From assembly GCA_963780175.1 (NCBI GenBank), contig CAWAAT010000001.1, positions 1,240,001-1,304,000 on the forward strand: 64,000 bases of DNA, read 5' to 3'. The notes beneath the pieces were generated by a model. The model searched no databases and was not told where the DNA came from. It was given only the letters and a program-made list of their open reading frames with translations. Made by a program: the position numbers and the translations under genes. Origin of the DNA: Brooklawnia sp963780175 (lineage in GTDB: Bacteria > Actinomycetota > Actinomycetes > Propionibacteriales > Propionibacteriaceae). This document shows, piece after piece, positions 1 to 9,606 of the stretch. Numbering within the stretch: the stretch's first letter is position 1; each line of letters starts with the position of its first letter.

Positions 1-1041
1 CTCAAGTTCGCCCACGCCACCGGCCAGCGCATCGTTGCCATGGTGGAGGAGGACCTCAAGCCGTCCCAGATCCTCACCCGCGCGGCCTTCCTGAACGCGA
101 TCGTCGCCCTGGCGGCGATCGGCGGATCGACCAACGCGGTCGTCCACCTGCTGGCCATCGCCGGGCGGGTCGGGGCCGACCTGTCGCTCAGCGACTTCGA
201 CGAGCACGGGTCGCACCTGCCACTGCTGGTCAACCTGCAGCCGGCCGGTGCGTACCTGATGGATGACCTGTTCCGGGCCGGCGGCCTGCTGGCCGTGCTC
301 GACCAGATGCGAGACCTGCTGTCGGACGAGGCCATCACCGTCACCGGCAAGCCGCTGAGCGCCCATCTCGACGGCGCCCGGATCAGCGACCCCAGCGTCA
401 TCTCGACCCGCGAGAACCCACTGCAGACCGAGGCCGGCATCGCGGTGCTGCGGGGCAACCTGGCTCCCACCGGAGCCATCATCAAGCCCGCCGCAGCGTC
501 ACCCGACCTGCTCACCCACCGGGGCCGCGCCGTGGTGTTCGAGAACATCGAAGACCTGCACGCCCGCATCGATGACCCTGATCTCGACATCGATGAGACC
601 TGCGTGATCGTGTTGCGGGGCGCCGGCCCCAAGGGCTACCCCGGCATGCCAGAGGTCTCCAACACCCCACTGCCGGCCAAGGTGCTCGCCAAGGGGGTGC
701 GCGACATGGTGCGCATCTGTGACGGGCGCATGACGGGCACCGCGTACGGCACCGTCGTGCTGCACGTCACCCCGGAGGCTGCCGCCGGTGGCCCGCTGGG
801 CAAGGTGCGCACCGGCGACCTCATCGTCCTGGACGTGCCCAACCGCGTCCTGCGCGTCGACATGGACGATGCTGAGCTCGAGGCCCGTGAGGTGTCGGCC
901 GCCGCAGCGTCGACCTTCGCCGCCCCCGCGCGCGGATACGAGCGGATCTACGTCGACCACGTCATGCAGGCGGACACCGGCGCCGACCTCGACTTCCTGG
1001 TGGGCTCGAGCGGCTCGGCTGTGGGACGCGAGTCGCACTAG
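1..1041 (+). CDS. IlvD/Edd-family dehydratase, C-terminal part (5' end outside window)
   Basis: The frame is open from base 1, so the gene begins upstream. It shows family landmarks: a GGSTNAVVHLLAIAG segment, ENPLQTEAGIAVLRGNLAP, and GAGPKGYPGMPE followed by the CDGRMTGTAYGTVV region that lines the active site. These Fe-S enzymes remove water from 2,3-dihydroxy acids or sugar acids. The C-terminal GYERIYVDHVMQADTGADL tail resembles L-arabinonate/xylonate-type dehydratases more than biosynthetic IlvD, so a sugar-acid substrate is likelier; this is inference, because the N-terminal half with the first cysteines is missing. A HAD protein and a GH3 hydrolase follow on the same strand, which also suggests carbohydrate use. 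Confidence 0.85.
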   Translation, partial: LKFAHATGQRIVAMVEEDLKPSQILTRAAFLNAIVALAAIGGSTNAVVHLLAIAGRVGADLSLSDFDEHGSHLPLLVNLQPAGAYLMDDLFRAGGLLAVLDQMRDLLSDEAITVTGKPLSAHLDGARISDPSVISTRENPLQTEAGIAVLRGNLAPTGAIIKPAAASPDLLTHRGRAVVFENIEDLHARIDDPDLDIDETCVIVLRGAGPKGYPGMPEVSNTPLPAKVLAKGVRDMVRICDGRMTGTAYGTVVLHVTPEAAAGGPLGKVRTGDLIVLDVPNRVLRVDMDDAELEAREVSAAAASTFAAPARGYERIYVDHVMQADTGADLDFLVGSSGSAVGRESH

Positions 1042-1199
1042 CCCGCGGAGGAACCAGCCGACCCGACGCGTCCGTCTGCGGGCTGGCCACGACTTTCATG
1101 GAACTCCGACGGGTCTGTCAACCCTTGGCTAAGTTGTCGAACAGGCCGTGGCGTGCTCGTCCGTGCCCCGTCACCTGCCCAAACGCCGAGGAGGTCGTT

Positions 1200-2198
1200 G
1201 TGAGCCAGCACCCAGAGGCTGCCCAAGCGCTCGTCGATTTCGTGCCCACCAAGAAGTACTTCGTGGGCATCGATTCCGACGGTTGCGCGATGGACGCCAT
1301 GGATATCAAGCACCAGGAGTGCTTCACCCCCTGCTACATCAAGCACTGGGATCTCCAGCCGATCTCGACGCTGGCGCGTCAGACGGCCCTGTTCGTCAAC
1401 CTCGGTTCGGTCACCCGCGGGCTGAACCGCTGGCTCGCCCTCAAACAGCTGCTCGACCTGCTGCGCGACCGGGTCGAGGTCGCCGAGCGCGGCGTGGTCA
1501 TCCCCGAGTACCCGGAACTCACCGAGTTCGTCACCGTTCCCGGTTATCCCCTGTCAGACAAGGGCATCGCCAAGTTCTACGAGGATCACCCCTCCGAGAC
1601 CATCGCACGCGCCATCCGCTGGGGCGACGCGGTGAACGCGTCCATCGCCGACATGGTGCACGGCTGCGGCCCGTTCCCGGGCGTCCGTGAGGCCATGATT
1701 GCGATGCAGCCCGACGTCGACTGCATGACCGTCTCCGCAACCCCGCTGCACGCGCTCACCTACGAGTGGAACGCGCACGGCATCGCCCAGTACATGCAGG
1801 TCATCGCCGGCCAGGAGATGGGCTCGAAGGCCGAGCACGTCCAGTACGCCGCCAAGGGCAAGTACGACGCCGACAAGATCATGCTCATCGGCGACGCCCC
1901 CGGCGACCGGGACGCCGCCGACAAGGCCGACTGCCTCTACTACCCGATCCTGCCGGGCAAGGAGAAGGACTCGTGGAAGCGATTCAAGGACGAGGCGCTG
2001 CCGAAGTTCCTGGACGGCAGCTTCGCCGGCGACTACCAGCAGGCCCTCATCGAGGAGTTCAACAGCTACCTGCCCGGCGAGGTGCCGTGGGAGACCATCT
2101 CCGGCAACAAGACCGTCACCCATGCCGAAGGTGAAGTGAACACCGACATGCCCAAACTCGTTGACCTCACGGCCGCGCCCTACAACCTCGACGACTGA
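1200..2198 (+). CDS. HAD-superfamily phosphatase-like protein
   Basis: The GTG at 1200 is chosen because a GAGGAGG-type ribosome site lies just upstream (about 1187-1193). HAD motif I is seen as GIDSDGCAMD and motif IV as LIGDAPGDRDAADKAD, so an Mg-dependent phosphohydrolase fold is clear; the substrate is unknown. The reading frame has no stop before the start of the next gene: its last 16 residues (MPKLVDLTAAPYNLDD) match the N-terminus of the GH3 paralogue at 9704 (MGVIVDLRAKPYYLDD). Either the native stop was lost through an indel around 2110-2140 or the two proteins are fused. The likely native end is therefore before 2149. It sits between a sugar-acid dehydratase and a GH3 gene. Confidence 0.75.
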   Translation: MSQHPEAAQALVDFVPTKKYFVGIDSDGCAMDAMDIKHQECFTPCYIKHWDLQPISTLARQTALFVNLGSVTRGLNRWLALKQLLDLLRDRVEVAERGVVIPEYPELTEFVTVPGYPLSDKGIAKFYEDHPSETIARAIRWGDAVNASIADMVHGCGPFPGVREAMIAMQPDVDCMTVSATPLHALTYEWNAHGIAQYMQVIAGQEMGSKAEHVQYAAKGKYDADKIMLIGDAPGDRDAADKADCLYYPILPGKEKDSWKRFKDEALPKFLDGSFAGDYQQALIEEFNSYLPGEVPWETISGNKTVTHAEGEVNTDMPKLVDLTAAPYNLDD

Positions 2199-3873
2199 GC
2201 CAGCTCGCCTGGGTCGAGCAGACCCTCGCCGACATGACCGTCGACGAGCAGGTCGGCCAGCTGTTCACCAACCTGTTCTTCTTCGGCGTCGACAAGTTCT
2301 CCGGCAACCCGTACACCGCCGAGGAGATCCTGGAGAAGTTCCACATCGGCGTCGCCCGCTACCACGGCGGCGACGGCGGACAAGGTGCAGGAACTGCTCA
2401 ACCGGCTGCAGGCCGCGTCCAAGATCCCGCTGCTGATCGCGGCCAACTGCGACTCCGGCGGCAACGGCGCCATGAGCGACGGCACCTACGTCGCCTCGGG
2501 CGCCCAGACCGAGGCGAGCCGGTCGATCGAGGTGGCCCACAACGCCGGCTACGTGTCCGGACGCGAGATGAAGGCCATCGGCGTCAACCTGAACTTCGAC
2601 CCCTGCGTCGACATCCTGTACAACTGGCGCAACACGATCGTCAACACCCGCGCCTACGGCACCAACGCCGCCGACGTCATCAAGTACACGATCCCGTTCG
2701 TCGAGGGCCAGCGCGAGTCGCGACATCCTGACCTGCATCAAGCACTGGCCCGGCGACGGCACCGAGGAGCGCGACCAGCACCTCGTCCTGGGCGTCAACG
2801 AACTGTCACCGGAGGAGTGGGAGGCCAGCTTCGGCGAGGTCTACCGCGCGCACATCGCCAACGGCGTCGAGATGATCATGGCCGGCCACATCGCCCTGCC
2901 GTACTACCAGAAGAAGCTCGACCCGTCCCTGGAGGACGAGGACATCCTGCCGGCCACTCTGGCCCCCGAGCTGATCAACGGACTGCTCAAGACCAAGCTC
3001 GACTTCAACGGCGCGGTCATCACGGACGCCTCGCACATGCTCGGCATGACCTCGGCGATGCGCCGCGAGGACTACGTCCCCGCCGCGATCGCGGCCGGCT
3101 GCGACTGCTTCCTGTTCTTCAACGACCTGGACGAGGACTTCGGCTTCATGAAGGCCGGCGTCGAGAAGGGCGTCATCAGCAAGGAGCGTCTGGACGACGC
3201 CAACCGTCGCATCCTGGGCCTGAAGGCCAAGCTGCGGCTGCACGAGAAGAAGGCCGCGGGCACGCTGCTGACCAAGCCCGAGGATCTGGCGGTCGTCGGT
3301 TGCGAGGAGCACCTGGCGATGCGCGCGGACGCCGCGGACAAGGGCATCACCCTGGTCAAGAACACCCTCGACCAGCTGCCGCTGAACCCGACCGACCACA
3401 AGCGGATCCGCCTCTACCACCTGACCGGCGAGAGCGGCATGTTCGGCAAGGCCTCCGACAAGCTCGCGCAGCTGTACGTCAAGCTGCTCACCGAGCGCGG
3501 CTACGAGGTGACGATCAACGACGGCACCACCCGCGTCAAGGGCCCGACGCTGAAGTACCGCGACGAGGTGGACGCCGCCCTGATCGTCGCCGAGGTCGTC
3601 GGCTACGGCGCCCAGAACAACTACCGGATCGTCTGGAAGACGGCCATGAGCAACGAGTGCCCGTGGTACGTGTGGGAGGTGCCGACCTTCATGGTCAGCC
3701 ACAACTACACCACCCACCTGCACGACGCGACGATGGTCAAGTGCTACATCAACGCCTACCATCCCAACGAGGCCAACACGATCGCAACGATCGACAAGCT
3801 CGAGGGCAAGTCCGAGTTCAAGGGCACGCCCAACGACCTGGTGTGGACGGAGAAGTGGCAGGCCAAGCTCTGA
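2149..3873 (+). pseudogene. GH3-family glycoside hydrolase, broken by three frameshifts
   Basis: Aligning by eye with the intact paralogue at 9704-11401 shows one gene spread over three frames. The N-terminus starts at ATG 2149 in the HAD frame and shifts near 2196 (before LSQLAWVEQTLADM). It shifts again near 2370 (RYHGGD to ADKVQELLNRL) and near 2719 (VEGQRES to DILTCIKHWPGDG), then runs intact to 3873. The conserved GH3 parts are all still readable: KHWPGDGTEERDQH, MAGHIALP and the ITDASHM nucleophile region. The longest piece free of shifts is about 2722-3873, which lacks the N-terminal third. All three shifts are single-base type, so either sequencing errors or recent decay explain them. 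A very strong terminator follows. Confidence 0.85.
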
Positions 3874-3911
3874 GTCGTCGGCTCTCGGCTCACTGAGCCC
3901 GCGAATCGCTG

Positions 3912-3959
3912 GAAGTGGCTGCACCTGAGGCGCAAGACGCGCCTTGGTGCAGCCACTTC
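3912..3959 (+). terminator. Strong hairpin after the GH3 gene
   Basis: A perfect 14-bp stem (3912-3925 with 3946-3959) encloses an inner 6-bp stem (AGGCGC/GCGCCT, 3928-3933 with 3939-3944). It lies 38 bases after the GH3 stop and is followed by a T/C-rich stretch. It probably ends the dehydratase-HAD-GH3 transcript. Confidence 0.8.
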
Positions 3960-4002
3960 TGTCTTGCCCACCCATGGGTTCCTGCGGGTGATGCTGGAGT
4001 TC

Positions 4003-4070
4003 GCGTACCCAACCCTCCAAGACGCGCGTTGTGACACGCTTCCGGGCCGGTCTGCGTACCCAACTCTCCA
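4003..4070 (+). repeat. Two near-identical 17-bp direct repeats
   Basis: GCGTACCCAACCCTCCA at 4003-4019 and GCGTACCCAACTCTCCA at 4054-4070 differ at one base. They lie in the gene-poor stretch 3960-4550 between the GH3 gene and ppdK. I see no coding function for them; they may be scars of the decayed sequence beside them. Confidence 0.5.
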
Positions 4071-4101
4071 CAGCACGAGTTCTGCGCGGCTCTGTGGACG
4101 A

Positions 4102-4330
4102 TCAGGCGGCCCTGCGTGGCCGCCACGCCCCGAAAGCGGCACCCCAGGTGACCGAGCAAGCTGGCGCGCCGCCTCGATAACCGCGACGGACCAACTCCTG
4201 ATGGACGCGCAGTACCTGCGACCACGGATCGCGGAAGAGTTCCGCAGTCACCCTGATCACCGTGTAGCCCAGCGCCCGTGCTCGCTCCTCGCGGACGATG
4301 TCGCGGGACCATTGGGCCTTGTCGAGCCAT
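4102..4330 (-). pseudogene. Remnant of a DUF559/Vsr-like nuclease C-terminus
   Basis: The minus strand encodes a stretch with DKAQWSRDIVREERARALG followed by YTVIRVTAELFRDPWSQVL. This is the typical final part of DUF559 (AbiEi/Vsr-like) proteins: an R-x-R helix, a GY-x-VIRVT strand and a closing helix. The N-terminal regulator part and the catalytic Asp/Glu region are not found upstream, so only the tail remains. The surrounding 3960-4550 holds no other gene that I can support. Confidence 0.5.
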
Positions 4331-4553
4331 GGAGCGAGTGACTGGTGGCATGGCCACATCAGACCCCCGCGATTGCGGAGCGGTCAACGACCACCTGATT
4401 TCTGTGGACAACCCGAAGCCCCGTGCGTCCACAGGTACACCATCTCAGGGCAACGACACGCTTCCGCGTCGACATGGGTACCCGGCTCTCCAGGAGGGGA
4501 GCTCTGCAACGAAGCATGACGCCCGCGTCCCTGGTAACAACTCCCGACGACGA

Positions 4554-4593
4554 ACCAGGGCCCGGCCCCATGAGTGGGGAGCCGGGCCCTGGT
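4554..4593 (-). terminator. Terminator of ppdK
   Basis: A 13-bp perfect GC-rich stem (ACCAGGGCCCGGC with GCCGGGCCCTGGT) continues into a CCCC/GGGG extension. It lies 26 bases downstream of the ppdK stop on the minus strand. Confidence 0.8.
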
Positions 4594-4619
4594 CAGTTCA
4601 GGCGAACCTCAGTTGAGGG

Positions 4620-7268
4620 TCACTTCTTGGCGTCCATCGCCGCCCTGGCCGCCGCGAACCTGGCGATCGGAACACGGAAGGGAGAGCAGGACACGTAGTC
4701 CAGACCGGCGCTCTGGAAGAAGTTGATCGAGTCCGGGTCGCCACCGTGCTCACCACAGACGCCGCACTTCAGCTTCGCGTTGACGCTGCGGCCCTTCTCG
4801 ACACCGATCTTGACCAACTCGCCGACACCGTCGACGTCGATGGACTCGAACGGGTTCCGATCGAGAACGCCTTCAACAACGTAGTCCGTGAGGAAGCCGT
4901 TCTCGGCGTCGTCGCGGCTGATGCCCAGAGCAGTCTGGGTCAGGTCGTTGGTTCCGAAGCTGAAGAAGTCGGCGTACTTGGCGATGACGTCGGCGATCAG
5001 TGCCGCACGCGGCAGTTCGATCATCGTGCCAACGGTGTAGGGCAGCGACGTGCCGGCCTTGGCGAACTCGTCCTCGACGGCCTTGACGACGATCTCGCGC
5101 TGGGCCTTGATCTCGGTCTCGAGGCTGACCAGCGGGATCATGATCTCGACACCGACGGTCTCGCCCTCACGTTCCAGCACGGCAAGAGCCGCACGGATGA
5201 TGGCGCGAGCCTGCATGTCGGGGATCTCCGGGTACAGCATGGCCAGACGGCAGCCACGGGTGCCCAGCATCGGATTCTGCTCATGCAACCTCTTCACCTG
5301 GGCGAAGGTCTCGCGCTCCGCGGCGAGTTCTTCCTTCGATCCACCGGTCAGCTCGAGGGCCTGCACCTTGAGGGCCTGATCGGTGTAGTTCGGCAGGAAC
5401 TCGTGGAGCGGCGGGTCCAGCAACCGGACGGTCACCGGCAGACCCTTCATGGCGGTGAAGATGCCCTCGAAGTCGACCTGCTGCATCGGCAGGATCTTCT
5501 CGAGTGCAGCCGCGCGCTCCTCGCTGTTATCGGCGAGGATCATCTCGCGGACGGCCGGCAGCCGGTCCTGCGCCATGAACATGTGTTCGGTGCGGCACAG
5601 CCCGATGCCCTCGGCGCCCAGTTCGCGAGCCTTGGTGGCGTCGTCGAAGTTGTCCGCATTGGCGCGCACACCCATCGTCCGCACCTCGTCGGCCCACTTC
5701 ACCAAACGCTGGAAGTCCTCGTTGATGCGCGGCGGGATCAGTGTGAGAGCCTCGCCGAACACCTCGCCGGTCGAGCCGTTCAGCGTGATGACGTCACCCT
5801 CGTTGAAGACGTGGTCACCGATGGTCAGCTTCTTGCCGACCACGTCGATCATGATGTCGGTGGCGCCGGCGACGCAGGGCTTGCCGAAGCCACGGGCAAC
5901 CACTGCCGCGTGCGATGTCATGCCGCCGTGAGCGGTCAGGATGCCCTGGGCGACCAGGACGCCATGAATGTCGTCCGGGGTGGTCTCGTACCGAACCAGG
6001 ACGACGGGCTCGCCCTTCTCACCGCGAGCTGCAGCGGTGTCGGCGTCGAAGACGACCTCACCGACGGCAGCACCCGGCGAGGCCGGCAGGCCCTGGGTGA
6101 TGGCCTTGGCGGTGTTGGACGGGTCGATCGCCGGGTGCAGCAACTGGTCGAGCTGGCCCGGTTCGATGCGACGCAGCGCGGTGGCCTTGTCGATGACGCC
6201 CTCGTCGACCAGGTCGGACGCGATCTTCAGCGCGGCAGCGGCGGTGCGCTTGCCGTTGCGGGTCTGCAGCATGTAGAGCTTGCCATTCTCGATGGTGAAC
6301 TCCATGTCCTGCATGTCCTTGTAGTGCGCCTCCATGCGGGCCATCGTGTCGAGCAGCTCACGGTAGGCCTCCGGCAGCACCTCCTCCATCTCGGCCAACG
6401 GACGCGGGGTCCGGATGCCGGCAACGACGTCCTCGCCCTGAGCGTTGACCAGGAACTCGCCGTACAGGCCGGTCTCACCGGTGGAAGGGTTACGCGTGAA
6501 GCAGACACCGGTAGCCGAGGTGTCGCCACGGTTTCCGAAGACCATCTGCATCATGTTGACCGCAGTGCCCAGGTCGCGCGAGATGTTGTTCGCCTTGCGG
6601 TAGACCTCGGCGCGCGGGTTGCCCCAGCTCCGGAAGACGGCGTTGATGGCACGGTGCAGCTGCTCGACCGGGTCGGTCGTCCACTCGCCACCAAGCGCCT
6701 CATTGGAGATCTGCTTGTACTCCTCAACCAATTCCTTGAGGTCCTCAGCAGAAAGGTCGGTGTCGTTCTTGACGCCCTTCTCAGCCTTCTTCGCGCTCAA
6801 GGCGTCCTCGTAGAGGTGACCTGAGACGCCTTCGACAACCTCGCCGTACATCTGGATGAAGCGGCGGTAGCAGTCCCACGCGAAGCGCTCGTTGTTGGCC
6901 TCTGCGGCAACAGCGCCGACGGTGTCGTCCGAGATACCGAGGTTGAGGATGGTGTCCATCATGCCGGGCATCGACACGACTGCCCCCGAGCGGACCGACA
7001 ACAGCAAGGGCTTGTCCTTGTCACCGAGCACCCTCCCGGTGCGCTCCTCGAAGCGCTTGAGGCCCGCATTGACCTGCTCCTCGAGATCTGCCGGCCATTC
7101 ACCGTTGTTGTTCATGGTGTGAATGCAGGCTTCCGTGGTGACGGTGAATCCGTCTGGCACCGGCACGCCCAGCCGCAACATCTCGGCGACGTTGGCGCCC
7201 TTGCCGCCCAACAGGCGCTTCATCGAGGCATCGCCCTCGGCGAGGTCGTAGATGTACTTGTCAGTCAC
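4620..7268 (-). CDS. ppdK: Pyruvate, phosphate dikinase
   Basis: 882 residues, the usual length of bacterial PPDK. It interconverts pyruvate + ATP + phosphate and phosphoenolpyruvate + AMP + PPi in the cytosol, linking glycolysis and gluconeogenesis. Visible landmarks are the N-terminal LLGGKGANVAEM ATP-grasp start, the swivelling-domain phosphohistidine GGMTSHAAVVARGFGKPCV, and the C-terminal PEP-binding barrel ending with the KCGVCGEHGGD catalytic cysteine loop. The GTG at 7268-7266 is the start, with GAAGGAG 9-10 bases upstream. It lies 182 bp downstream of the gene for its own regulatory kinase/phosphorylase on the same strand, so the two are probably co-regulated. It is intact over its full length. 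Confidence 0.97.
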   Translation of the reverse strand: MTDKYIYDLAEGDASMKRLLGGKGANVAEMLRLGVPVPDGFTVTTEACIHTMNNNGEWPADLEEQVNAGLKRFEERTGRVLGDKDKPLLLSVRSGAVVSMPGMMDTILNLGISDDTVGAVAAEANNERFAWDCYRRFIQMYGEVVEGVSGHLYEDALSAKKAEKGVKNDTDLSAEDLKELVEEYKQISNEALGGEWTTDPVEQLHRAINAVFRSWGNPRAEVYRKANNISRDLGTAVNMMQMVFGNRGDTSATGVCFTRNPSTGETGLYGEFLVNAQGEDVVAGIRTPRPLAEMEEVLPEAYRELLDTMARMEAHYKDMQDMEFTIENGKLYMLQTRNGKRTAAAALKIASDLVDEGVIDKATALRRIEPGQLDQLLHPAIDPSNTAKAITQGLPASPGAAVGEVVFDADTAAARGEKGEPVVLVRYETTPDDIHGVLVAQGILTAHGGMTSHAAVVARGFGKPCVAGATDIMIDVVGKKLTIGDHVFNEGDVITLNGSTGEVFGEALTLIPPRINEDFQRLVKWADEVRTMGVRANADNFDDATKARELGAEGIGLCRTEHMFMAQDRLPAVREMILADNSEERAAALEKILPMQQVDFEGIFTAMKGLPVTVRLLDPPLHEFLPNYTDQALKVQALELTGGSKEELAAERETFAQVKRLHEQNPMLGTRGCRLAMLYPEIPDMQARAIIRAALAVLEREGETVGVEIMIPLVSLETEIKAQREIVVKAVEDEFAKAGTSLPYTVGTMIELPRAALIADVIAKYADFFSFGTNDLTQTALGISRDDAENGFLTDYVVEGVLDRNPFESIDVDGVGELVKIGVEKGRSVNAKLKCGVCGEHGGDPDSINFFQSAGLDYVSCSPFRVPIARFAAARAAMDAKK

Positions 7269-7450
7269 TCGTGTGCTCTCCTTCGACTAACGAAACCGTG
7301 TGGGGACGGAGGTCCGCGACACGCGCTCAGGGCCCGTCGTCGGACCCGCACGCCCCCATTCTGCCTGCTCGCCCACCATGGGAGCCAATCGCCCGGGATT
7401 CGGGCTGGCCGACAAGGGCGCCGCGCTACCCGGTCAAGCTGCACACCTCG

Positions 7451-8344
7451 TCAGGGGGTGACCTTCAGGCTGCCGGGCAGCCGGCGAAGGTGCTTGCCTG
7501 CCTTGCGGGCACGCGCTTCGACGATGTCGGTCACCCGCGCGGCAGCCTCTTCCAGTGCCAGGCCGGTGGTGTCGATCACCGGACACCCGAGCGACTTCTG
7601 GATGCGCCCAACCTCGTCCAACTCGTCATAGATCTTCGCCAGATCGGCATAGCCGCCGTCCTTGGTGCCGTAGCCGCCCAACGACCGGGCGCGACGGGAT
7701 CGGATCTGCAACAACCTCTCGGCGTCGATGGTGAGCCCCACGATGCGCCAGCGATCGATCTCGAACAGTTCCTGGGGTGCCTTGATGCCCGGCACGAGTG
7801 GCACGTTCACCGTCTTGTACCCGACGTAACCCAGGTACAGCGACAGGGGGGTCTTGCCGGAACGCGAGGCGCCGACCAGGCAGATGTCGCACTCGCGCAG
7901 CGCCTGGGGCATGACGCCGTCATCGTTGCGCACGGCGAACTCCATGGCGCTGATCCGCTCGAAGTAGTCGGCCTCGACGCCGACTGGGCGCATGACCACC
8001 TCGTCGGCGTCGGTGCCGGTGGTCTGTTCGATCGCCTTCAACGTGTCCCCGAAGACGTTCGCGAATTGGAGGCCCTTGTCGGTGCAGTAGCGCTGGACCA
8101 TGCCAGCCATCTGCTCCTTGACCAGCGTGAACAGGATGACGATGCGACGGTCGGGATTCTCCAGTCGGCTCGCGGTGATGCGGTCGAAGACCCCGAGCAG
8201 GGCGTCCGCGTCCTTCACCCGGGGGTGCTTCACGATGGTGAACATCGTGGTGGGGAACTGGGCCTGCGCGGCACGGGCGAGGCGGGCAGCGGTCTCACCG
8301 GAACTGTCGGCGATGACGTGGATGTGCAGTTGGTCGACCGGCAT
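7451..8344 (-). CDS. Pyruvate, phosphate dikinase regulatory protein (bifunctional kinase/phosphorylase, DUF299)
   Basis: 297 residues, full family length. This family uses ADP to phosphorylate, and phosphate to dephosphorylate, the threonine next to the catalytic histidine of PPDK, switching it off and on. The N-terminus (HIHVIADSSGETAARLARAA) and the P-loop GASRSGKTPLSLYLGYVGYK are diagnostic. Its neighbour downstream on the same strand is ppdK, its expected target. The family also includes PEP-synthase regulators, but the adjacent PPDK decides the assignment. No Shine-Dalgarno is visible; a TAGCCT box ends 6 nt before the ATG, so the mRNA is probably leaderless. Confidence 0.93.
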   Translation of the reverse strand: MPVDQLHIHVIADSSGETAARLARAAQAQFPTTMFTIVKHPRVKDADALLGVFDRITASRLENPDRRIVILFTLVKEQMAGMVQRYCTDKGLQFANVFGDTLKAIEQTTGTDADEVVMRPVGVEADYFERISAMEFAVRNDDGVMPQALRECDICLVGASRSGKTPLSLYLGYVGYKTVNVPLVPGIKAPQELFEIDRWRIVGLTIDAERLLQIRSRRARSLGGYGTKDGGYADLAKIYDELDEVGRIQKSLGCPVIDTTGLALEEAAARVTDIVEARARKAGKHLRRLPGSLKVTP

Positions 8345-8350
8345 GACGTG

Positions 8351-8356
8351 AGGCTA
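8351..8356 (-). promoter_or_regulatory. -10 box of a leaderless promoter for the PPDK regulator gene
   Basis: On the minus strand TAGCCT ends 6 nt before the ATG at 8344 and no ribosome site lies between. The spacing puts the transcript start at or next to the start codon. Confidence 0.55.
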
Positions 8357-8386
8357 GCGCACTGGTGGGCGTGCCACCGACCGCTA

Positions 8387-8557
8387 TCAGTCCAGCACAG
8401 CGTCGGGGACGACCTCGGGCGCGTCCGCCTCGGGCAGGGTCGCGTCCCTGGTTCGAGCGACGGCGCCCCTGACAAGCGCGAAGGCAAGCGCCGCCAGCCC
8501 GATCGCGGCCGTGACGAAGGACCGTGGCAAGCGTGGCGAGCGAGGCGATCTGGGCAT
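8387..8557 (-). CDS. Small single-pass membrane protein, 56 residues
   Basis: A minus-strand frame from ATG 8557 to TGA 8387 encodes a basic N-terminus (MPRSPRSPRLPRS), one hydrophobic segment (FVTAAIGLAALAFALV) and an acidic tail (LPEADAPEVVPDAVLD). This positive-hydrophobic-acidic layout is typical of real small membrane proteins. It fits exactly between the PPDK regulator and the divergent methyltransferase gene. No clear ribosome site is visible and I do not recognise a family, so its function is unknown. Confidence 0.55.
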   Translation of the reverse strand: MPRSPRSPRLPRSFVTAAIGLAALAFALVRGAVARTRDATLPEADAPEVVPDAVLD

Positions 8558-8604
8558 GGGCCCATGGTAAGTCGCGCACCCGTGGGTCAGGCAGAATCGG
8601 CTGC

Positions 8605-9606
8605 ATGGATCCGGTCGACCGCATCATCGTGGCGAACTCCCCGAGGTGGGCAGCGCACCTGCTGGTGATCGACGCTCCCGCACTGGTCGATCAGGCGCGC
8701 AGCCAGGCAGAACGAGTGAGCGTGTGGTGCGACGACATCCGGGACGCCCACCGCGTCCCGGCCGACCTGGTCGTGGACCAGCTGGACGCTCCCACCTTGG
8801 CAGGGGTCGACCTGGTCTGGCTGCGCCTGCCCCCAGCCCTCGCAGCGTTGGACGAGTACGCGGAACTGGTCGCCGCCCACGCGCCGGATGTCGTGCAGCT
8901 GATCGGCGCGGCCCGTGACAAACACCTCAACCCCTCGATGAACACCACTCTGGCGCGGCACTTCACGAACGTCGCCGCCTCGCTGGGCGCCCAGAAGTCC
9001 CGGGCGTTGCTGGCCTCCGGGCCGGTTCGCCACCCGACCAGTTGGCCCCGGCACCGTTCGGTCACCGTGACCCCCTCTGGCGTGGCCGTTGACCTGTGGT
9101 GGCACGGGGCGACGTTCGCGGCCGGACGCATCGACGCTGGCACGCAACTCCTGATTGACCACCTCGACCGGGTTGCCGATGCCGATCGCTACCTCGACCT
9201 GGGGTGCGGGTCGGGCGTGTTGGCCACACTGCTGGCCCTGGGACACCCTGACGCCGAGGTGTACGCGGTGGACGCGTCCCGGGCCGCTGTCGAGGCCACC
9301 CGGCTGACCGCGAGCGGCACCGGCGTCCGGGCGCTGTGGGCTGCTGACCTGACGACCCTCGCTCCCGGCAGCGTCGACGTCATCGTCAGCAACCCGCCCT
9401 TCCACCGCGGTACCGCCAAGGACTCCGCCCCCACGTTCGAGCTTTTCGACGAGGCAGCCCGGACGCTGGGCGAGGGTGGGGAGTTCTGGTGTGTGTTCAA
9501 CTCGCACCTGCCGTGGCGAGCGCACCTGGCCCGAACGATCGGCCCGACCACCCAGGTGGCCCAGAACAGGCACTACACGCTCACCCGGAGCCTGCGCGTC
9601 AGGTAG
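8605..9606 (+). CDS. RsmC/RlmG-like class I SAM-dependent methyltransferase
   Basis: 333 residues from the ATG at 8605. The C-terminal half holds the SAM-binding motif YLDLGCGSGVLATLLAL and the N6/N2-type motif IVSNPPFHRG, typical of rRNA guanine-N2 methyltransferases of the RsmC/RlmG group. The N-terminal half is the degenerate duplicated domain these proteins carry. Its likely role is methylation of a ribosomal RNA guanine; which site cannot be told. A CAGAAT box 7 nt before the ATG and the lack of a ribosome site suggest a leaderless message. An earlier in-frame ATG at 8524 is less likely because it overlaps the divergent small gene. Confidence 0.85.
   Translation: MDPVDRIIVANSPRWAAHLLVIDAPALVDQARSQAERVSVWCDDIRDAHRVPADLVVDQLDAPTLAGVDLVWLRLPPALAALDEYAELVAAHAPDVVQLIGAARDKHLNPSMNTTLARHFTNVAASLGAQKSRALLASGPVRHPTSWPRHRSVTVTPSGVAVDLWWHGATFAAGRIDAGTQLLIDHLDRVADADRYLDLGCGSGVLATLLALGHPDAEVYAVDASRAAVEATRLTASGTGVRALWAADLTTLAPGSVDVIVSNPPFHRGTAKDSAPTFELFDEAARTLGEGGEFWCVFNSHLPWRAHLARTIGPTTQVAQNRHYTLTRSLRVR

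Noticed and set aside
2806..4071. 421-residue minus-strand frame
   Set aside because: Antisense to the GH3 gene with a shadow composition.
4746..6824. 692-residue plus-strand frame
   Set aside because: Exact antisense of ppdK, with the Val/Leu/Asp/Arg-rich composition produced by high-GC third positions; no motif.
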